Source: Symsagittifera roscoffensis (taxonomy: Eukaryota > Xenacoelomorpha > Acoela > Convolutidae). Taken from it: DNA of 64,000 bases. Below are positions 53,501 to 62,033 of this stretch, one piece after another. The notes under the pieces were generated by a model. That model ran no database searches. It was not told where the DNA came from and saw only the letters and a program-made list of their open reading frames with translations. The DNA lies in contig NC_087062.1 of assembly GCF_963678635.1 (NCBI RefSeq), positions 13,374,670 through 13,438,669 of the forward strand, given 5' to 3'. The first letter of the stretch is position 1. The number at the start of each line of letters is the position of its first letter. The position numbers were made by a program, and so were the translations under genes.

Positions 53501-56500
53501 TTCAAAATCCCACTACGTAATGTAGACATTTTGTGTTCCCCTCCCCCAAGGGGGGAGGGGGGAGGGATGGTTAATCACAAAGCCCCAACACCCAAATCAA
53601 CAGCTCTTTGTAATAAACAGTGAGGGATTATGATTGATGAAAATTTGGTCAAAAATATTCGACGTGCATGTGATTCTGATGTATACGTGTACCTCTTTTC
53701 TCGGCCAAGTATAGTTTCCCTGTGATGGGATCCGTGATGAGGTCCAGGTTCTCTGGCACGGGGATCAGGGTGCCAGACTGGGTCCGGAACATCCACTTGC
53801 CAGTCTTCGGGTCTTTAAACAGTTCCATCTTTTCACCTAGACAATCAAATGGGATTATGTGTATGGATGAGGTAAGGAGAAACAAAAACAATGGTATATG
53901 ATAAATGGAGCATTCATCATTTACCAATTTCCCTTAAGTTTTATGAAATTTTTATGATTGCTCTTGCTATTAACTATAGATTTGCAACCAATTTTTTTTT
54001 GCAAAATTCAAGCCTTGTAATGATGATTTTCACAGGAAAATTCTTTTCTGGTCTGCATGATCGAAAGAAAAAAATTACCTGGACACGCGACGTTATAACT
54101 ATATAACTAACTAAGTGAGAACTAAGACAGTACCTAATTAATTGAACCCCTCCTAGTTTATCCAATTTGTCCTACATCTATTTGCATTAGCAGACAATAT
54201 AAGACATCTCGAAAGTTTCTACATTCCAAGTAGCGACACTACTCTCGTCTAATTGTTGTTTTCGAATGCTACTCAGTTTAAAGAATTGTGGACCTGAATC
54301 TGTGATGACCCACATTCTGCCGTCTGCATCCACTATGACTTCCAGTTTTGGCAATGGCTTCCGCTTCCTCCTCGTCTTAACCTCCCCCGTCAGTGGGTCA
54401 ATATACGTCTCGAATTCCTCATCTACAATCAGATGAATCTGGTTGTAGCGTTTTCAGGACTTTTTTGATTATGGGAAGCGTTTTTTAAAATTATGCTGAA
54501 TGCCATGATTTGTTATATGGTAGGTTATAGAGCTTAGAACCTTATTCGCTTTTTTGTTGTCATATATCGTTGCTCAAGACTAAGGAATATAGGCTAATGT
54601 TATTGAGGAATATAGGCCGATAAAAAAAGTGGCGATATTTCAGTGGCATGATTCATCGGAACAAAACTTAATGCTAGCATTGCAACGTTCGCTTCTCTCA
54701 AAATGACTTCAATATTTAGAAAATAAAAACGTAATTAAAAAAGCCAAAATGTTTCTGATTCAAATTTCAGAATTTTTTAGAAACTGCGCGATTGAGCATT
54801 TGAAGCATTACATTCGTAATTCGAAACAATAAAATTTTTGTTCTTAAACTTTAAGTAAATTTTTTTGCATATTTTTTGAAGCTGTTTGCAATCAGAATGC
54901 TTTTATCTTACTGTCTCCGAGTAGATCTGCGAGTTGGGCTCCAAATAGACGTGCAGCTAGCCGAATGTCCATCTGGAGAGAGTCTCCATAGAGATGCGAG
55001 AGTACAGCAGCTGCGATGAGAGCCACACGTCGATAGAGACCCTTCTTTGCTAAAAATACACAAACATCAGAAATTAGTCTTCGAATGCTCACTTCAAAAA
55101 GTTGTCAAAAATGAATCAACGGCAATGACAATCGAGCTGAATGGAATGGTGCGTTCGCAAATTTTAAACAGATATTGAAAAAATCCATCCAAATTAAGCC
55201 ATGAGATTTTCTGTTTCTAAAAATTCTTGTTTCTTTATATCTTAGATACAGTTTTTTATACAAAAGCTGTTTTTATTTATACAGTTTTTCTACTTGAATC
55301 GTGGATTTTTTTCCTAGCAGTAACAATAGCACTAGAAAGTTTCAGATCTGAGAATCAATTTATGTAAGAAATGAAGAATTTCAGATCTTGTACAGAAAAT
55401 CCGCTGGGTACGGGTACATAACAAGGTAGAAAAGTGTCGAAATGGATTGTAATTCCGCCTGACCTCTGAGTTTTTTGAGGAGTCCCTTTGTGAGCAATGC
55501 ACTGTACAGAAACATCATGTTCTCAATCACTGAAACGACAACCGAAGTTGATTAGTAATTTTTAAAATACTTCTTCAAACCTTTTCATTATTCAAAACTC
55601 GGTTTCTTCTTGTGCCAAAGCATAACCTAAATAATTTTTGAAGTTTTTATTCGAATCTTCGATTTTTTCTTTTAAAAAAAGGTTGTGACTATATTATTCT
55701 TAATCAGCTAATAAAGAGAGACAAATTCAGGTAAACATTAAGAAAGAGATAATGCTTTGGAGAAAATAATAAGGACGAAATATTCTTAAAACTGAGTAGA
55801 AAACCCAGACGCCAATTTGAAAAAAATATTAGCAAACCGGTAAAAAAAACAAAAGAAAAATACAGATATGGCCAGTGTTAATCCATTCGTTGTGAGATTG
55901 CATATATGTCCTGAACTGCAACTAAAATGTTCAGACCTGGATGATACAGATATGCCCAGTGTTTATTGATTAATTTTAATTACTTACTGCTTATTACTAA
56001 ACTTTGTTGTTAAACTTCCCTGAATTAGCAATGAAGTTTTTTTGAAATTGTTGAATTGATTTTCAAGTTTTGTTACGTGTCTTGTTTTCGGTAAAATAGC
56101 CTTTTTAACTAAAAACAAGCCAAACACTGAAACTCGTTAAAAATCACGCCATTTTTCCGTTTTTGATTAAGTACATTTAGAAATAAATTTGATTGTTTTG
56201 ACCATCTTTGACATTAGTCTCAGACTATTTGAAATTATCAATTTTCTTTATTCATTTAGGGGTTAGAAGTTCAAACTACTCGTACCCTACAAAAACATGG
56301 AAATCAGATCTGACTTTCTGAAACTCTTGCCTATTTCATATCTTGTGCAGACATGGTCTTTGTTTCGTTTGAACATGGACATGTCTGAATCAGGACTGAT
56401 GCAGGTATGGATTTAATCATAAATGCAGACCTGCTCAAGGCCAGATTCAGACCTGGAACAAATATGTATGTGATAAAAAATAGGAAAAATTTTAAGATGC

Positions 56501-57583
56501 CCAGATCTAATTTCCAATTTTTTTATAATGTACGGGAAAGCAGAAAAGAAAGAGTTAGTATGGCTGTGCCCTTGTTGCTTACATCTCTCTTTCATCTCGA
56601 GTTCGTGGCCCACATTCATCACGTCTCCGTCGGGCATCATGACGAATGCCCCCTTCTCACCCTTCACATCTGCAAACAGAAGACAAATTAGAGCAAACAA
56701 TCTGAAGTATTCATGGTCAAAGACGGATTTAGGAACATTTTTTTTTCATGGTTTTGAGCGCTGACTACTCAAAGTGACCCCTTTTTGGTACTTATGATGG
56801 CATTTATTGTAAGTTCCCAAATCATACAAGAAATTTAAACGCTCATTTGATGCCAAATTATAATAACTTCAAAGGATGACCAAATATTGAGAAAAAGCAT
56901 CGGGTTTTAACCGAAGATTTTAAAAAATGCTCATTAAAAAATGCTTTTATGAATAGGGTCGAGATTTGATTATAACGCATTTTTATTGGGAATTCAATTT
57001 TGAATTAGTTTTCGTGACTGAAGGTGCAAGCTGAACAAATGGTTAAATTGGTTATCAAGAGCCTGCCGATCCAAATACTGCAGTTCGAGACTATTCTGTG
57101 AAATTCCTTGTTTTCTTATTATCAAATTTTCGACAAAATAGTTTCAATTTTTCAAAATAAACTTTTTTCGAAACTTGGGTTAAAGTTTTTGCATTTTACC
57201 ATAGGAGTCCATAGCTCGCACATAGCAGAAACTAAATTCATGGTTCTGAAAATTGCGCCGCCACAATTTGTTTTAGAAATGCTTTTGCTACTCTGTAAAA
57301 GTTTTCCATTATAAAAATCAGCTGCAATTGTCTTTCAGAAAAATTTTGTGCGAAGAAAAATAAAATGATCTTTTCTCATAAAAATTAAGTGTACCGTCGA
57401 ATATGTTCTGTTTGGTGGGTCCCTTCTGCTCTGTCTTGTACATGGCCTTGGCAGCCAGTGACTTGGGGGCCTTGAGTCCCTTCACCACCCGTCTAGTGGA
57501 GGCAGCAGGCGCACCTGCCCTTGCCCCTCCTTGGCTATTCTGAGCAGCAGCTGCGGCAGCAGTCGCTTGTGCCGCCTGGGTGA
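29404..57583 (-). CDS. DPxTGK-repeat protein gene, at least 28 exons, 5' end not visible
   Basis: A minus-strand gene whose 28 predicted exons join in frame to 3053 nt, giving at least 1016 residues plus stop. The first visible exon enters in phase 1, so the N-terminus lies upstream. The body consists of about 20 copies of a module of roughly 20-23 residues with the core (Y/F/W)-x-D-P-x-T-G-K-x-(Y/F)-(L/I/F)-R-T-x-(S/D)-G, one or two per exon. Nearly all exons begin and end in phase 1, the signature of exon duplication. Some exons lack the core or carry a degenerate form. The C-terminal five exons give a highly charged helical region (EERARIEALRRRKMK, ERELIRRAEMLEK) ending NEYDNWNP. No transmembrane segment or signal peptide was seen. 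I do not recognise the family; a scaffold or fibrous role is a guess from architecture. Introns house a decayed LTR element and a fold-back-like element. Confidence 0.75.
29538..30821 (-). other. Intron with dispersed repeats
   Basis: Contains two diverged copies (about 29690-29960 and 30150-30420) of a dispersed repeat marked by AAAAATTGCGTTTTTTT and GGCGCG-type stretches, also found near 43.3 and 45.2 kb. A plus-strand 66-codon frame at 30465 is unsupported. Confidence 0.5.
30822..30883 (-). CDS. Repeat-protein exon 27
   Basis: 62 nt: acceptor CGTTTTAG, peptide EKQRLALQAEREKSAEMKKK, donor AAAA|GTACGC. Phase 2 in, phase 1 out. Confidence 0.75.
31226..31395 (-). CDS. Repeat-protein exon 26
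   Basis: Begins in phase 0 with IDLSKLPPEERARIEALRRR and runs through a strongly charged helix to MMKTLGMDEFI. Two donors fit the required phase 2: AA|GTCTGT (exon ends 31226) or CA|GTGTCT (ends 31208). I cannot choose between them from sequence alone. Confidence 0.7.
31396..33667 (-). other. Intron, no recognised content
   Basis: 2.3 kb of A/T-rich intron. Only short unsupported frames on both strands. GGGGATAATAATATCCCC near 33317 is a small palindrome. Confidence 0.5.
33668..33681 (-). CDS. 14-nt microexon (exon 25)
   Basis: Minus strand: TGTTTCAG | ACGCTTTTGATGAC | GTAAGTATT. It completes an Asp codon with the previous exon (phase 1) and ends in phase 0, exactly what exon 26 requires, adding DAFDD. 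A good acceptor, an excellent donor and the phase match support it. Confidence 0.65.
33757..33822 (-). CDS. Repeat-protein exon 24
   Basis: 66 nt, phase 1-1, a degenerate module WELFTDATGRKYLRARDG. Acceptor ATCAACAG, donor GACG|GTTAGC. The last clear repeat before the charged tail. Confidence 0.75.
34190..34255 (-). CDS. Repeat-protein exon 23
   Basis: 66 nt, phase 1-1, between TTTTTTTCAG and AAAA|GTTAGT. Encodes VCCNWELKKSSSGKDIVVP, a module-length segment that has lost the DPxTGK core. Called from splice sites and phase, so less certain. Confidence 0.55.
34571..34663 (-). CDS. Repeat-protein exon 22
   Basis: 93 nt, phase 1-1, LEDDLEVIWKKETGFGKIHF, a diverged module. Donor AAAG|GTGAGA. Immediately downstream on the minus strand is a run of about 20 G (plus-strand C, near 34511-34530). 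Confidence 0.75.
34664..35178 (-). other. Intron flank left of the decayed LTR element
   Basis: A/T-rich with a long T run near 34750. Two overlapping unsupported frames only. Confidence 0.4.
35179..35183. repeat. Target-site duplication TAGCC (left)
   Basis: TAGCC immediately before the left LTR matches TAGCC at 41919-41923 after the right LTR. Confidence 0.8.
35184..35437 (-). repeat. 3' LTR of the decayed element
   Basis: 254 bp, about 50 bp longer than its partner owing to an extra block near 35263-35312. The shared parts are similar but not identical. Confidence 0.85.
35535..36545 (-). pseudogene. C-terminal pol / extra ORF of the decayed element
   Basis: A 336-codon open frame downstream of the integrase. 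It starts MTYTPHTSWVQHF and becomes a Lys/Arg/Ser/Thr-rich, probably disordered region (SGSSESESENSSTT) ending in a coiled, charged segment. It is probably the C-terminal extension of pol or a separate last ORF. It stays open although the rest of pol is broken. Confidence 0.55.
36700..37690 (-). pseudogene. Integrase remnant of the decayed element
   Basis: Zinc finger HH pair and tail (LHLTHHGLAAML, CTEQGKNLKP) near 37490-37640, with the first Cys of the CC pair apparently changed. Core Asp (HLDFAGPLPDE) near 37370-37410, second Asp (RCDQAQTF) near 37210, and Glu region (VVERTI) near 37130. Several stops and frame changes lie between them. Confidence 0.7.
39100..39900 (-). pseudogene. Reverse transcriptase / RNase H remnant
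   Basis: RT motif A (LDLRYAYLQI) near 39660-39715, YLDD at 39620-39631 followed by ILIVTKG, and RNase H (VVCDDSASGLGASLEQ) at about 39110-39188. Stops interrupt the frame. Confidence 0.75.
40298..40555 (-). pseudogene. Aspartic protease remnant
   Basis: Contains ITDSGSPMSFL, the DSG active site of a retropepsin, in an 85-codon frame. Joined to the neighbouring gag frame only through a shift. Confidence 0.7.
40643..41098 (-). pseudogene. Nucleocapsid zinc-knuckle part of gag
   Basis: Two zinc knuckles at the end of the frame (CCKCGNQFGRKHLQSC and CSKCAKRGHFAKMC) follow an Arg/Gly/Asn-rich stretch. The upstream gag is in another frame. Confidence 0.75.
41262..41714 (-). pseudogene. Gag start of the decayed element
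   Basis: A 150-codon frame starting MAQPAGFSKNPLNINPF. The A of its ATG is the last base of the LTR, and the first codons are the primer-binding site itself. The frame ends early compared with an intact gag, and the nucleocapsid continues in another frame at 41098. Confidence 0.7.
41694..41713 (-). other. Primer-binding site of the decayed element
   Basis: TGGCGCAACCAGCAGGATTC on the minus strand directly follows the LTR. Its complement ends GCGCCA and spaces like a tRNA acceptor plus T-stem with G at the discriminator position, suggesting a Ser-type tRNA primer (tentative). Confidence 0.75.
41714..41918 (-). repeat. 5' LTR of the decayed element
   Basis: 205 bp, TG...CA, followed by TAGCC (41919-41923). 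Confidence 0.85.
42056..42136 (-). CDS. Repeat-protein exon 21
   Basis: 81 nt, phase 1-1. LGEDVLLYTEPTNGKTFFRT is a full module (TEPTNGK variant). Acceptor AATTTTAG, donor CAA|GTATAT. Confidence 0.8.
42302..42379 (-). CDS. Repeat-protein exon 20
   Basis: 78 nt, phase 1-1. LPTESDASLNTEKTQVMVQA keeps the ELPxE/D lead-in of the modules but not the DPxTGK core. Donor AAGG|GTAACG. Confidence 0.75.
42920..43081 (-). CDS. Repeat-protein exon 19
   Basis: 162 nt, phase 1-1. It begins AGDADFSFDLDTSDVFLSSG and ends with a module-like SYVRTISGRFH. Donor CATG|GTAAGC. Confidence 0.8.
43090..43480. repeat. Dispersed intronic repeat with G run
   Basis: An inverted copy of the repeat seen at 30.2 and 45.2 kb (AAAAAACGCAATTTTTTGGTC), with GGATTTAGGGGGG and a run of about 20 G at 43130-43150. 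Confidence 0.55.
43911..44057 (-). CDS. Repeat-protein exon 18
   Basis: 147 nt, phase 1-1, begins VPANFQLIYDSKSLRVLLQL. It keeps the alternating pattern of the modules (IYDSKSLRVLLQLENAH) but lacks the TGK core. Acceptor TGTTTTCAG, donor AAAAG|GTCAAA. Confidence 0.75.
44693..44857 (-). CDS. Repeat-protein exon 17
   Basis: 165 nt, phase 1-1. A classic module (FTDPITGKIYLRTASGR) is followed by a diverged one (CELWVNALLNKILLKEPAGR) that resembles exon 3. The donor ACA|GTTAGA lies just before an in-frame TAG, so an alternative terminal use of this exon is possible. Confidence 0.8.
45130..45420. repeat. Dispersed intronic repeat copy
   Basis: Shares AAAAAAATTGCGTTTTTCCGG and a GGCGGCGTTAGAA stretch with copies near 29.8, 30.2 and 43.3 kb. 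Confidence 0.5.
45526..45672 (-). CDS. Repeat-protein exon 16
   Basis: 147 nt, phase 1-1. Two modules: EMWTDPDTGKTYLRTKSGR and MYTDPKTGKRYLASKPG. Acceptor ATTTTTAG, donor CCAG|GTGTGC. Confidence 0.88.
46235..46366 (-). CDS. Repeat-protein exon 15
   Basis: 132 nt, phase 1-1. Two modules: MYVDPITGKMYLGERR and EMWTDPDTGITYVRTADG. Acceptor TTGTTCAG, strong donor GACG|GTAAGT. Confidence 0.88.
46724..46858 (-). CDS. Repeat-protein exon 14
   Basis: 135 nt, phase 1-1. EIFTDPVTGKMYMRTKDGE, then a half module GEDGKTYFRTKSG. Acceptor CTTGTAG, donor AAAG|GTTAAA. Confidence 0.87.
47028..47096 (-). CDS. Repeat-protein exon 13
   Basis: 69 nt, phase 1-1. LPADMELYVDPITGKSYIRQ, one module. Donor AAAG|GTCTGA. 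Confidence 0.85.
47173..47233 (-). CDS. Repeat-protein exon 12
   Basis: 61 nt, phase 0 in, phase 1 out. VYVDPETGKTYFRTKSGRLK. The phase-0 entry matches exon 11, which lies 3.8 kb away across the fold-back-like element. Confidence 0.85.
47570..50500. mobile_element. Fold-back-like element with repeat-built inverted arms
   Basis: The left arm (47570-47950) carries about 9 copies of a short motif of the form GCGGAATCCGCAAA or GTGGAATCCGC. The right arm (50130-50490) carries about 11 in the opposite orientation (GCGGATTCCACTTAC and similar). The outer ends share TACGAGGCCAAA (47582-47593) and its inverse TTTGGCCTCGTA (50479-50490). Long inverted arms made of short tandem repeats are the hallmark of Foldback-type DNA elements. 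The 2.2-kb centre holds no recognisable transposase. A 96-codon plus-strand frame (49032-49322) is unsupported. Confidence 0.6.
50453..50802. repeat. 92-bp direct repeat at the fold-back right end
   Basis: The stretch starting AAATTATGCGCCTATCCAGT and ending AATGCCAAGTAA occurs at 50453-50544 and again at 50710-50802 with few differences, suggesting a duplicated or nested element end. Confidence 0.75.
51076..51170 (-). CDS. Repeat-protein exon 11
   Basis: 95 nt, phase 1 in, phase 0 out. FEMFTDPVTGKTYIRTRDGQ ending IME. Acceptor GCTTTAG, donor GAG|GTATGT. Confidence 0.87.
51639..51713 (-). CDS. Repeat-protein exon 10
   Basis: 75 nt, phase 1-1. LPDDMQMFTDPVTGKTYMGA. Acceptor TGTTTCAG, donor GCAG|GTCAAA. 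Confidence 0.85.
52199..52336 (-). CDS. Repeat-protein exon 9
   Basis: 138 nt, phase 1-1. EIYTDPLTGKQYLRTADGE, then half module GEDGKYYVRTESG. Same two-part design as exon 14, so the two exons are probably duplicates. Donor AGAG|GTATAC. Confidence 0.87.
52487..52555. repeat. AAGTATAAAT-type microsatellite
   Basis: Several copies of AAAGTATAAA or AAAGTATAAATA in an intron of the repeat-protein gene. Confidence 0.7.
52774..52906 (-). CDS. Repeat-protein exon 8
   Basis: 133 nt, phase 0 in, phase 1 out. IMRDEKTGKLFMRTASG, then ELPDDLQVYTDPVTGKIFLG. Acceptor CTCCTTCAG, donor CCAC|GTGAGA. Confidence 0.87.
53409..53485 (-). CDS. Repeat-protein exon 7
   Basis: 77 nt, phase 1 in, phase 0 out. VEIFVDPLTGKMYIRTKDGQ. 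Donor GAG|GTCAGT. The same phase switch and sequence style as exon 11. Confidence 0.87.
53693..53836 (-). CDS. Repeat-protein exon 6
   Basis: 144 nt, phase 1-1. MELFKDPKTGKWMFRTQSG, then DLITDPITGKLYLAEKRG. Donor AGAG|GTACAC. Confidence 0.87.
54294..54422 (-). CDS. Repeat-protein exon 5
   Basis: 129 nt, phase 1-1. FETYIDPLTGEVKTRRKRKP, with the final Lys of the core replaced by Glu, then LEVIVDADGRMWVITDSG. Confidence 0.82.
54912..55049 (-). CDS. Repeat-protein exon 4 (helical domain)
   Basis: 138 nt, phase 1-1. KKGLYRRVALIAAAVLSHLY, then RLAARLFGAQLADLLGDS. An amphipathic, Ala/Leu-rich stretch without the repeat core. Donor GACA|GTAAGA. Confidence 0.78.
55464..55529 (-). CDS. Repeat-protein exon 3
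   Basis: 66 nt, phase 1-1. IENMMFLYSALLTKGLLKKL, similar in pattern to the second half of exon 17. Donor AGAG|GTCAGG. Confidence 0.7.
56583..56669 (-). CDS. Repeat-protein exon 2
   Basis: 87 nt, phase 1-1. VKGEKGAFVMMPDGDVMNVG. Acceptor GTTTGCAG, donor GAGAT|GTAAGC. Confidence 0.75.
57395..57583 (-). CDS. Repeat-protein first visible exon
   Basis: 189 nt, phase 1-1. An Ala-rich start (AAQATAAAAAAQ), then a basic Pro/Lys linker (RRVVKGLKAPKSLAAK) and QNIFDG. The acceptor GTTTCAG shows at least one more exon upstream, which I could not find before the tandem array. Confidence 0.75.
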
Positions 57584-58430
57584 CTGAAACATTTAAAATA
57601 CCGTCGAAATTAAATTTAAAATAACGCCGAAATATATGAAAATATTCCAGGAAATAAAAAAAAGAACTGAGAAGATTCTAATCTGTTTTTTTTTAATAGA
57701 ACCATTTGTATCAGTCTATTTTCTCAAATACTGATAAAAAGTATAAGAGGTACAAGCATAGAAGCTCACTGACTTTAAGTTTTCCAAAACTTGAATTATA
57801 AAGTGGTCGAAATGTTTTTTTTTCAAAAAATGAGATTGAAAACGCATTTGAGTTATAGTCCTTTTAATTCAATAAATCATAAATTGAGAAAAAAAACACT
57901 TACAAAACATAATTAAAGTGAATCAAATTTACAGATTATATCTGTTTTCTAGTTAATTCACAATGCAAAGCTAAAGCATTGATACAAAAATACAGAAGCA
58001 ATTATATACATTTTATGCGTGCAAAACAAAATGCTTCGTTCAAATGAGCTCTTAAAGCAAAAAAGTACAGAAAAAGAAGATACGTAACAATCAATCAAAC
58101 TCATTTATTTATATTTGAAGCACAAAATTAGGCCTGTTCCCGTTAATAATCTGCATCGACGACCGCCTTTTCCAAATGATAGTTTTAGGGTATACAGACA
58201 AAAAAATCAAACATCATTTATTCCCAATAAAATACTGCTAAAATTGAAAGGAGTGCTCGAAAAAAAAACACCAAAGTTATCTTTGGTGTGTCTTTTCGGA
58301 TGTTTTTTTCTTGCAAAGTTACAGAATTAATTTTGATCAATGAGTTGTTTTTATTAGTTTCTCCGAAATGTTTAAAAATAGTTGAGGCTGAGAACGATTA
58401 ATTTGACAAAAAGCGCACAACTGACGCCAT
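57584..58430. other. A/T-rich spacer before the tandem array
   Basis: No coding or repeat signal recognised beyond short unsupported frames. Probably intron of the repeat-protein gene or its upstream DNA. Confidence 0.4.
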
Positions 58431-59195
58431 TTTCTTCGATAACCCCTGTGACAGCAACGTAGCTTCATAATAACCATATTTTTCAGCTTACGTTTGTTTG
58501 AAAGTTCCTGTTTTTTGGCCTAGAACAACTCAGAACCCACGTTTTAATGGGGATATCTGGATAAGTAATTAAACTTGCAGCTATCACAATCCTGAAGGCC
58601 ACCGCCTTAAGCGAAAAAAGTTGAAAATTCCGAAAGCTGATGGTTTAGTGTGAAATGTATGCATCATTTTAACTCATAGCAAAACGACCATGAGATCCTC
58701 GGATCCTTCTTTTTACGACTATCTGGTCAACTAACCTAGTGCTGCTGGTCGATTCCGGTAAAAAAAGTCGTACGGGAATAAAATATTGAAAAACTGCAAT
58801 TTAATGATATTCAAAAAGAAATATATATCCGTACAGGAGAGTATATAGAAGAAAACTTAAAGTAAACTTTACTACAGGAGAAAAGTTTTGTCATCACCTC
58901 CATCCTTTCAAGACGGTTGTGACAGAGTTTGACATTTCGTCAAAATTCTTTCTCTGGCCAAAAATCTTCCAAATTCAACACTAACATTGTCGGTTCAAAA
59001 AGAAAACTCTTTGCAAAACTGTACTTCAAAAACCAGAGTAGAAGAACCTTTGTTGACTCAAAGAAAATAAACAGATATAGAGAAGATTCTTGCAAATCAT
59101 GTCCTGCTGGATTTGTGAAAATGCGAGCAAAAAGGGAGTTTTGCAAAACTCTATAACTTGGGAAAATGTCGAAAAAATTAATGAAGAATTTGAAC

Positions 59196-60614
59196 TACTA
59201 TTTCAAAAGATTGCAGAATTTTCTTTTCAGATAGTGAAACTGAAATTTCACTGTGAAGCTTATCGAGAATGGAACAAAAAGACTAGCTCTAAAACTGTCT
59301 AAACTCCGATCGCATTCAACCAATTCTATAAAAAAATGGAAGTTATTAATAAGAACTCACACCTGCACAGATTACAATTAGGCTCAACATGTTTTTCTAT
59401 AAAACTACGTTTACAATGTTGTCTAGCTTCAATTCTGAACAAAAGTACTACTGAGATTCTTTCGAATTCCGGTAAACGCCATTTCCATTGGGAGTCCCTA
59501 TGGCTCTGCCTAATAACCATTCTGTGCATCTTATTATTATAAGTTTGAACTAGCTCCTCGAAAACAATTCAAATATCATGCACTTGACATTTTGTTGAAA
59601 TGAATGTGAAGTGAAATTACGCACTTATTTTAATAGTCGAAAGATATCAGTTGCAATATTCTTTGAGCTTAGGTACCTGAGCTTATCTCAATCAGAAAAT
59701 AAACAACAAATTACTTTAAATTCAATCGTGGTTTAATTTTATATATAGTTCAATAGTACAATATCATTTCGAATGGCGTAGCCAACAATTCTGAGGCACA
59801 GTTTTTGTTCAAAACTTATAAAATTTCTGCTTTTTGGCTTAGACCAATTCCAGACCCACGTTTTAATGGTGATACCTCTATACGTCAATCAACGTTTTAG
59901 CTATCACAATTAAGGTCAATTGTGACCCGAACAAATCCATTTCCCAGATCGAACCGAGGCTTTTCAAGGCCACCACCCGAAGCAAAAAAAAATGAAAAAT
60001 GGGGAAGCTGATGGTTTATTGTCAAATGTATGTATCAGTGTAACTCATAACAAAACGACTGTGAAGTCCTCCAAGCACTCTTTTTACGGATGTCTGGTCA
60101 ACTAACCTAGTATTGCTGTCGATTCCGGTTTCCGGTTTAAAAAAGTCGTACTGTAGTAAAATATTGAAAAACTTAGTGCAATTTAGTGATGCTCAACAAC
60201 TATGTATCCGTACAGGAGAGTATACAGAAGGAAATTTAAAGTCAGCTATACCACAAGAGAGAAGCTATGCCCCACTTCCACCATTTAGAGACGGTGAGGG
60301 CAGTGTTTGTCATTTAATCAAATTTCTTTCTCAGTTCAAAAGTCTTTCAAATTTATAAGTAACATTGTCGTTTCAAACAGAAAACACTTTGCAAAACCAT
60401 ACCTCAAAATCAGAGTAGCAGAAGCTTTGATGACTTGAAGAAAAGAAACATATATAAAGGAGTTCTATACCATATAATTTCTGTGATAGAAGCTACTCAA
60501 CTAATCATCGCCAATCATGTCCTGCTAAATTTGCGAAAGAGAGAGGAAAAAGGGCGTTTTTGCAAATCTCAATAGTTTGGAAAAACGTTGAAAAGGTTGA
60601 TGAAAAATTTGAAT
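59196..60614. repeat. 1419-bp tandem duplicate, copy 1
   Basis: Matches 60615-62033 almost base for base. The one difference I noticed is A at 59691 versus G at 61110. Confidence 0.9.
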
Positions 60615-62033
60615 TACTATTTCAAAAGATTGCAGAATTTTCTTTTCAGATAGTGAAACTGAAATTTCACTGTGAAGCTTATCGAGAATGGAACAAAAAG
60701 ACTAGCTCTAAAACTGTCTAAACTCCGATCGCATTCAACCAATTCTATAAAAAAATGGAAGTTATTAATAAGAACTCACACCTGCACAGATTACAATTAG
60801 GCTCAACATGTTTTTCTATAAAACTACGTTTACAATGTTGTCTAGCTTCAATTCTGAACAAAAGTACTACTGAGATTCTTTCGAATTCCGGTAAACGCCA
60901 TTTCCATTGGGAGTCCCTATGGCTCTGCCTAATAACCATTCTGTGCATCTTATTATTATAAGTTTGAACTAGCTCCTCGAAAACAATTCAAATATCATGC
61001 ACTTGACATTTTGTTGAAATGAATGTGAAGTGAAATTACGCACTTATTTTAATAGTCGAAAGATATCAGTTGCAATATTCTTTGAGCTTAGGTACCTGAG
61101 CTTATCTCAGTCAGAAAATAAACAACAAATTACTTTAAATTCAATCGTGGTTTAATTTTATATATAGTTCAATAGTACAATATCATTTCGAATGGCGTAG
61201 CCAACAATTCTGAGGCACAGTTTTTGTTCAAAACTTATAAAATTTCTGCTTTTTGGCTTAGACCAATTCCAGACCCACGTTTTAATGGTGATACCTCTAT
61301 ACGTCAATCAACGTTTTAGCTATCACAATTAAGGTCAATTGTGACCCGAACAAATCCATTTCCCAGATCGAACCGAGGCTTTTCAAGGCCACCACCCGAA
61401 GCAAAAAAAAATGAAAAATGGGGAAGCTGATGGTTTATTGTCAAATGTATGTATCAGTGTAACTCATAACAAAACGACTGTGAAGTCCTCCAAGCACTCT
61501 TTTTACGGATGTCTGGTCAACTAACCTAGTATTGCTGTCGATTCCGGTTTCCGGTTTAAAAAAGTCGTACTGTAGTAAAATATTGAAAAACTTAGTGCAA
61601 TTTAGTGATGCTCAACAACTATGTATCCGTACAGGAGAGTATACAGAAGGAAATTTAAAGTCAGCTATACCACAAGAGAGAAGCTATGCCCCACTTCCAC
61701 CATTTAGAGACGGTGAGGGCAGTGTTTGTCATTTAATCAAATTTCTTTCTCAGTTCAAAAGTCTTTCAAATTTATAAGTAACATTGTCGTTTCAAACAGA
61801 AAACACTTTGCAAAACCATACCTCAAAATCAGAGTAGCAGAAGCTTTGATGACTTGAAGAAAAGAAACATATATAAAGGAGTTCTATACCATATAATTTC
61901 TGTGATAGAAGCTACTCAACTAATCATCGCCAATCATGTCCTGCTAAATTTGCGAAAGAGAGAGGAAAAAGGGCGTTTTTGCAAATCTCAATAGTTTGGA
62001 AAAACGTTGAAAAGGTTGATGAAAAATTTGAAT
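60615..62033. repeat. 1419-bp tandem duplicate, copy 2
   Basis: Second copy. After it the sequence diverges sharply at about 62042 into a deleted older unit. Confidence 0.9.

Noticed and set aside
29404-57583. WW domains or plakin repeats as the identity of the DPxTGK modules
   Set aside because: The second conserved Trp/Pro of WW domains is missing and the module length and phase pattern do not fit plakin repeats.
59326-61777. Pairs of identical 67-81 codon ORFs in the tandem array
   Set aside because: They recur only because the 1419-bp unit is duplicated; the diverged units do not preserve the frames and no motif is present.
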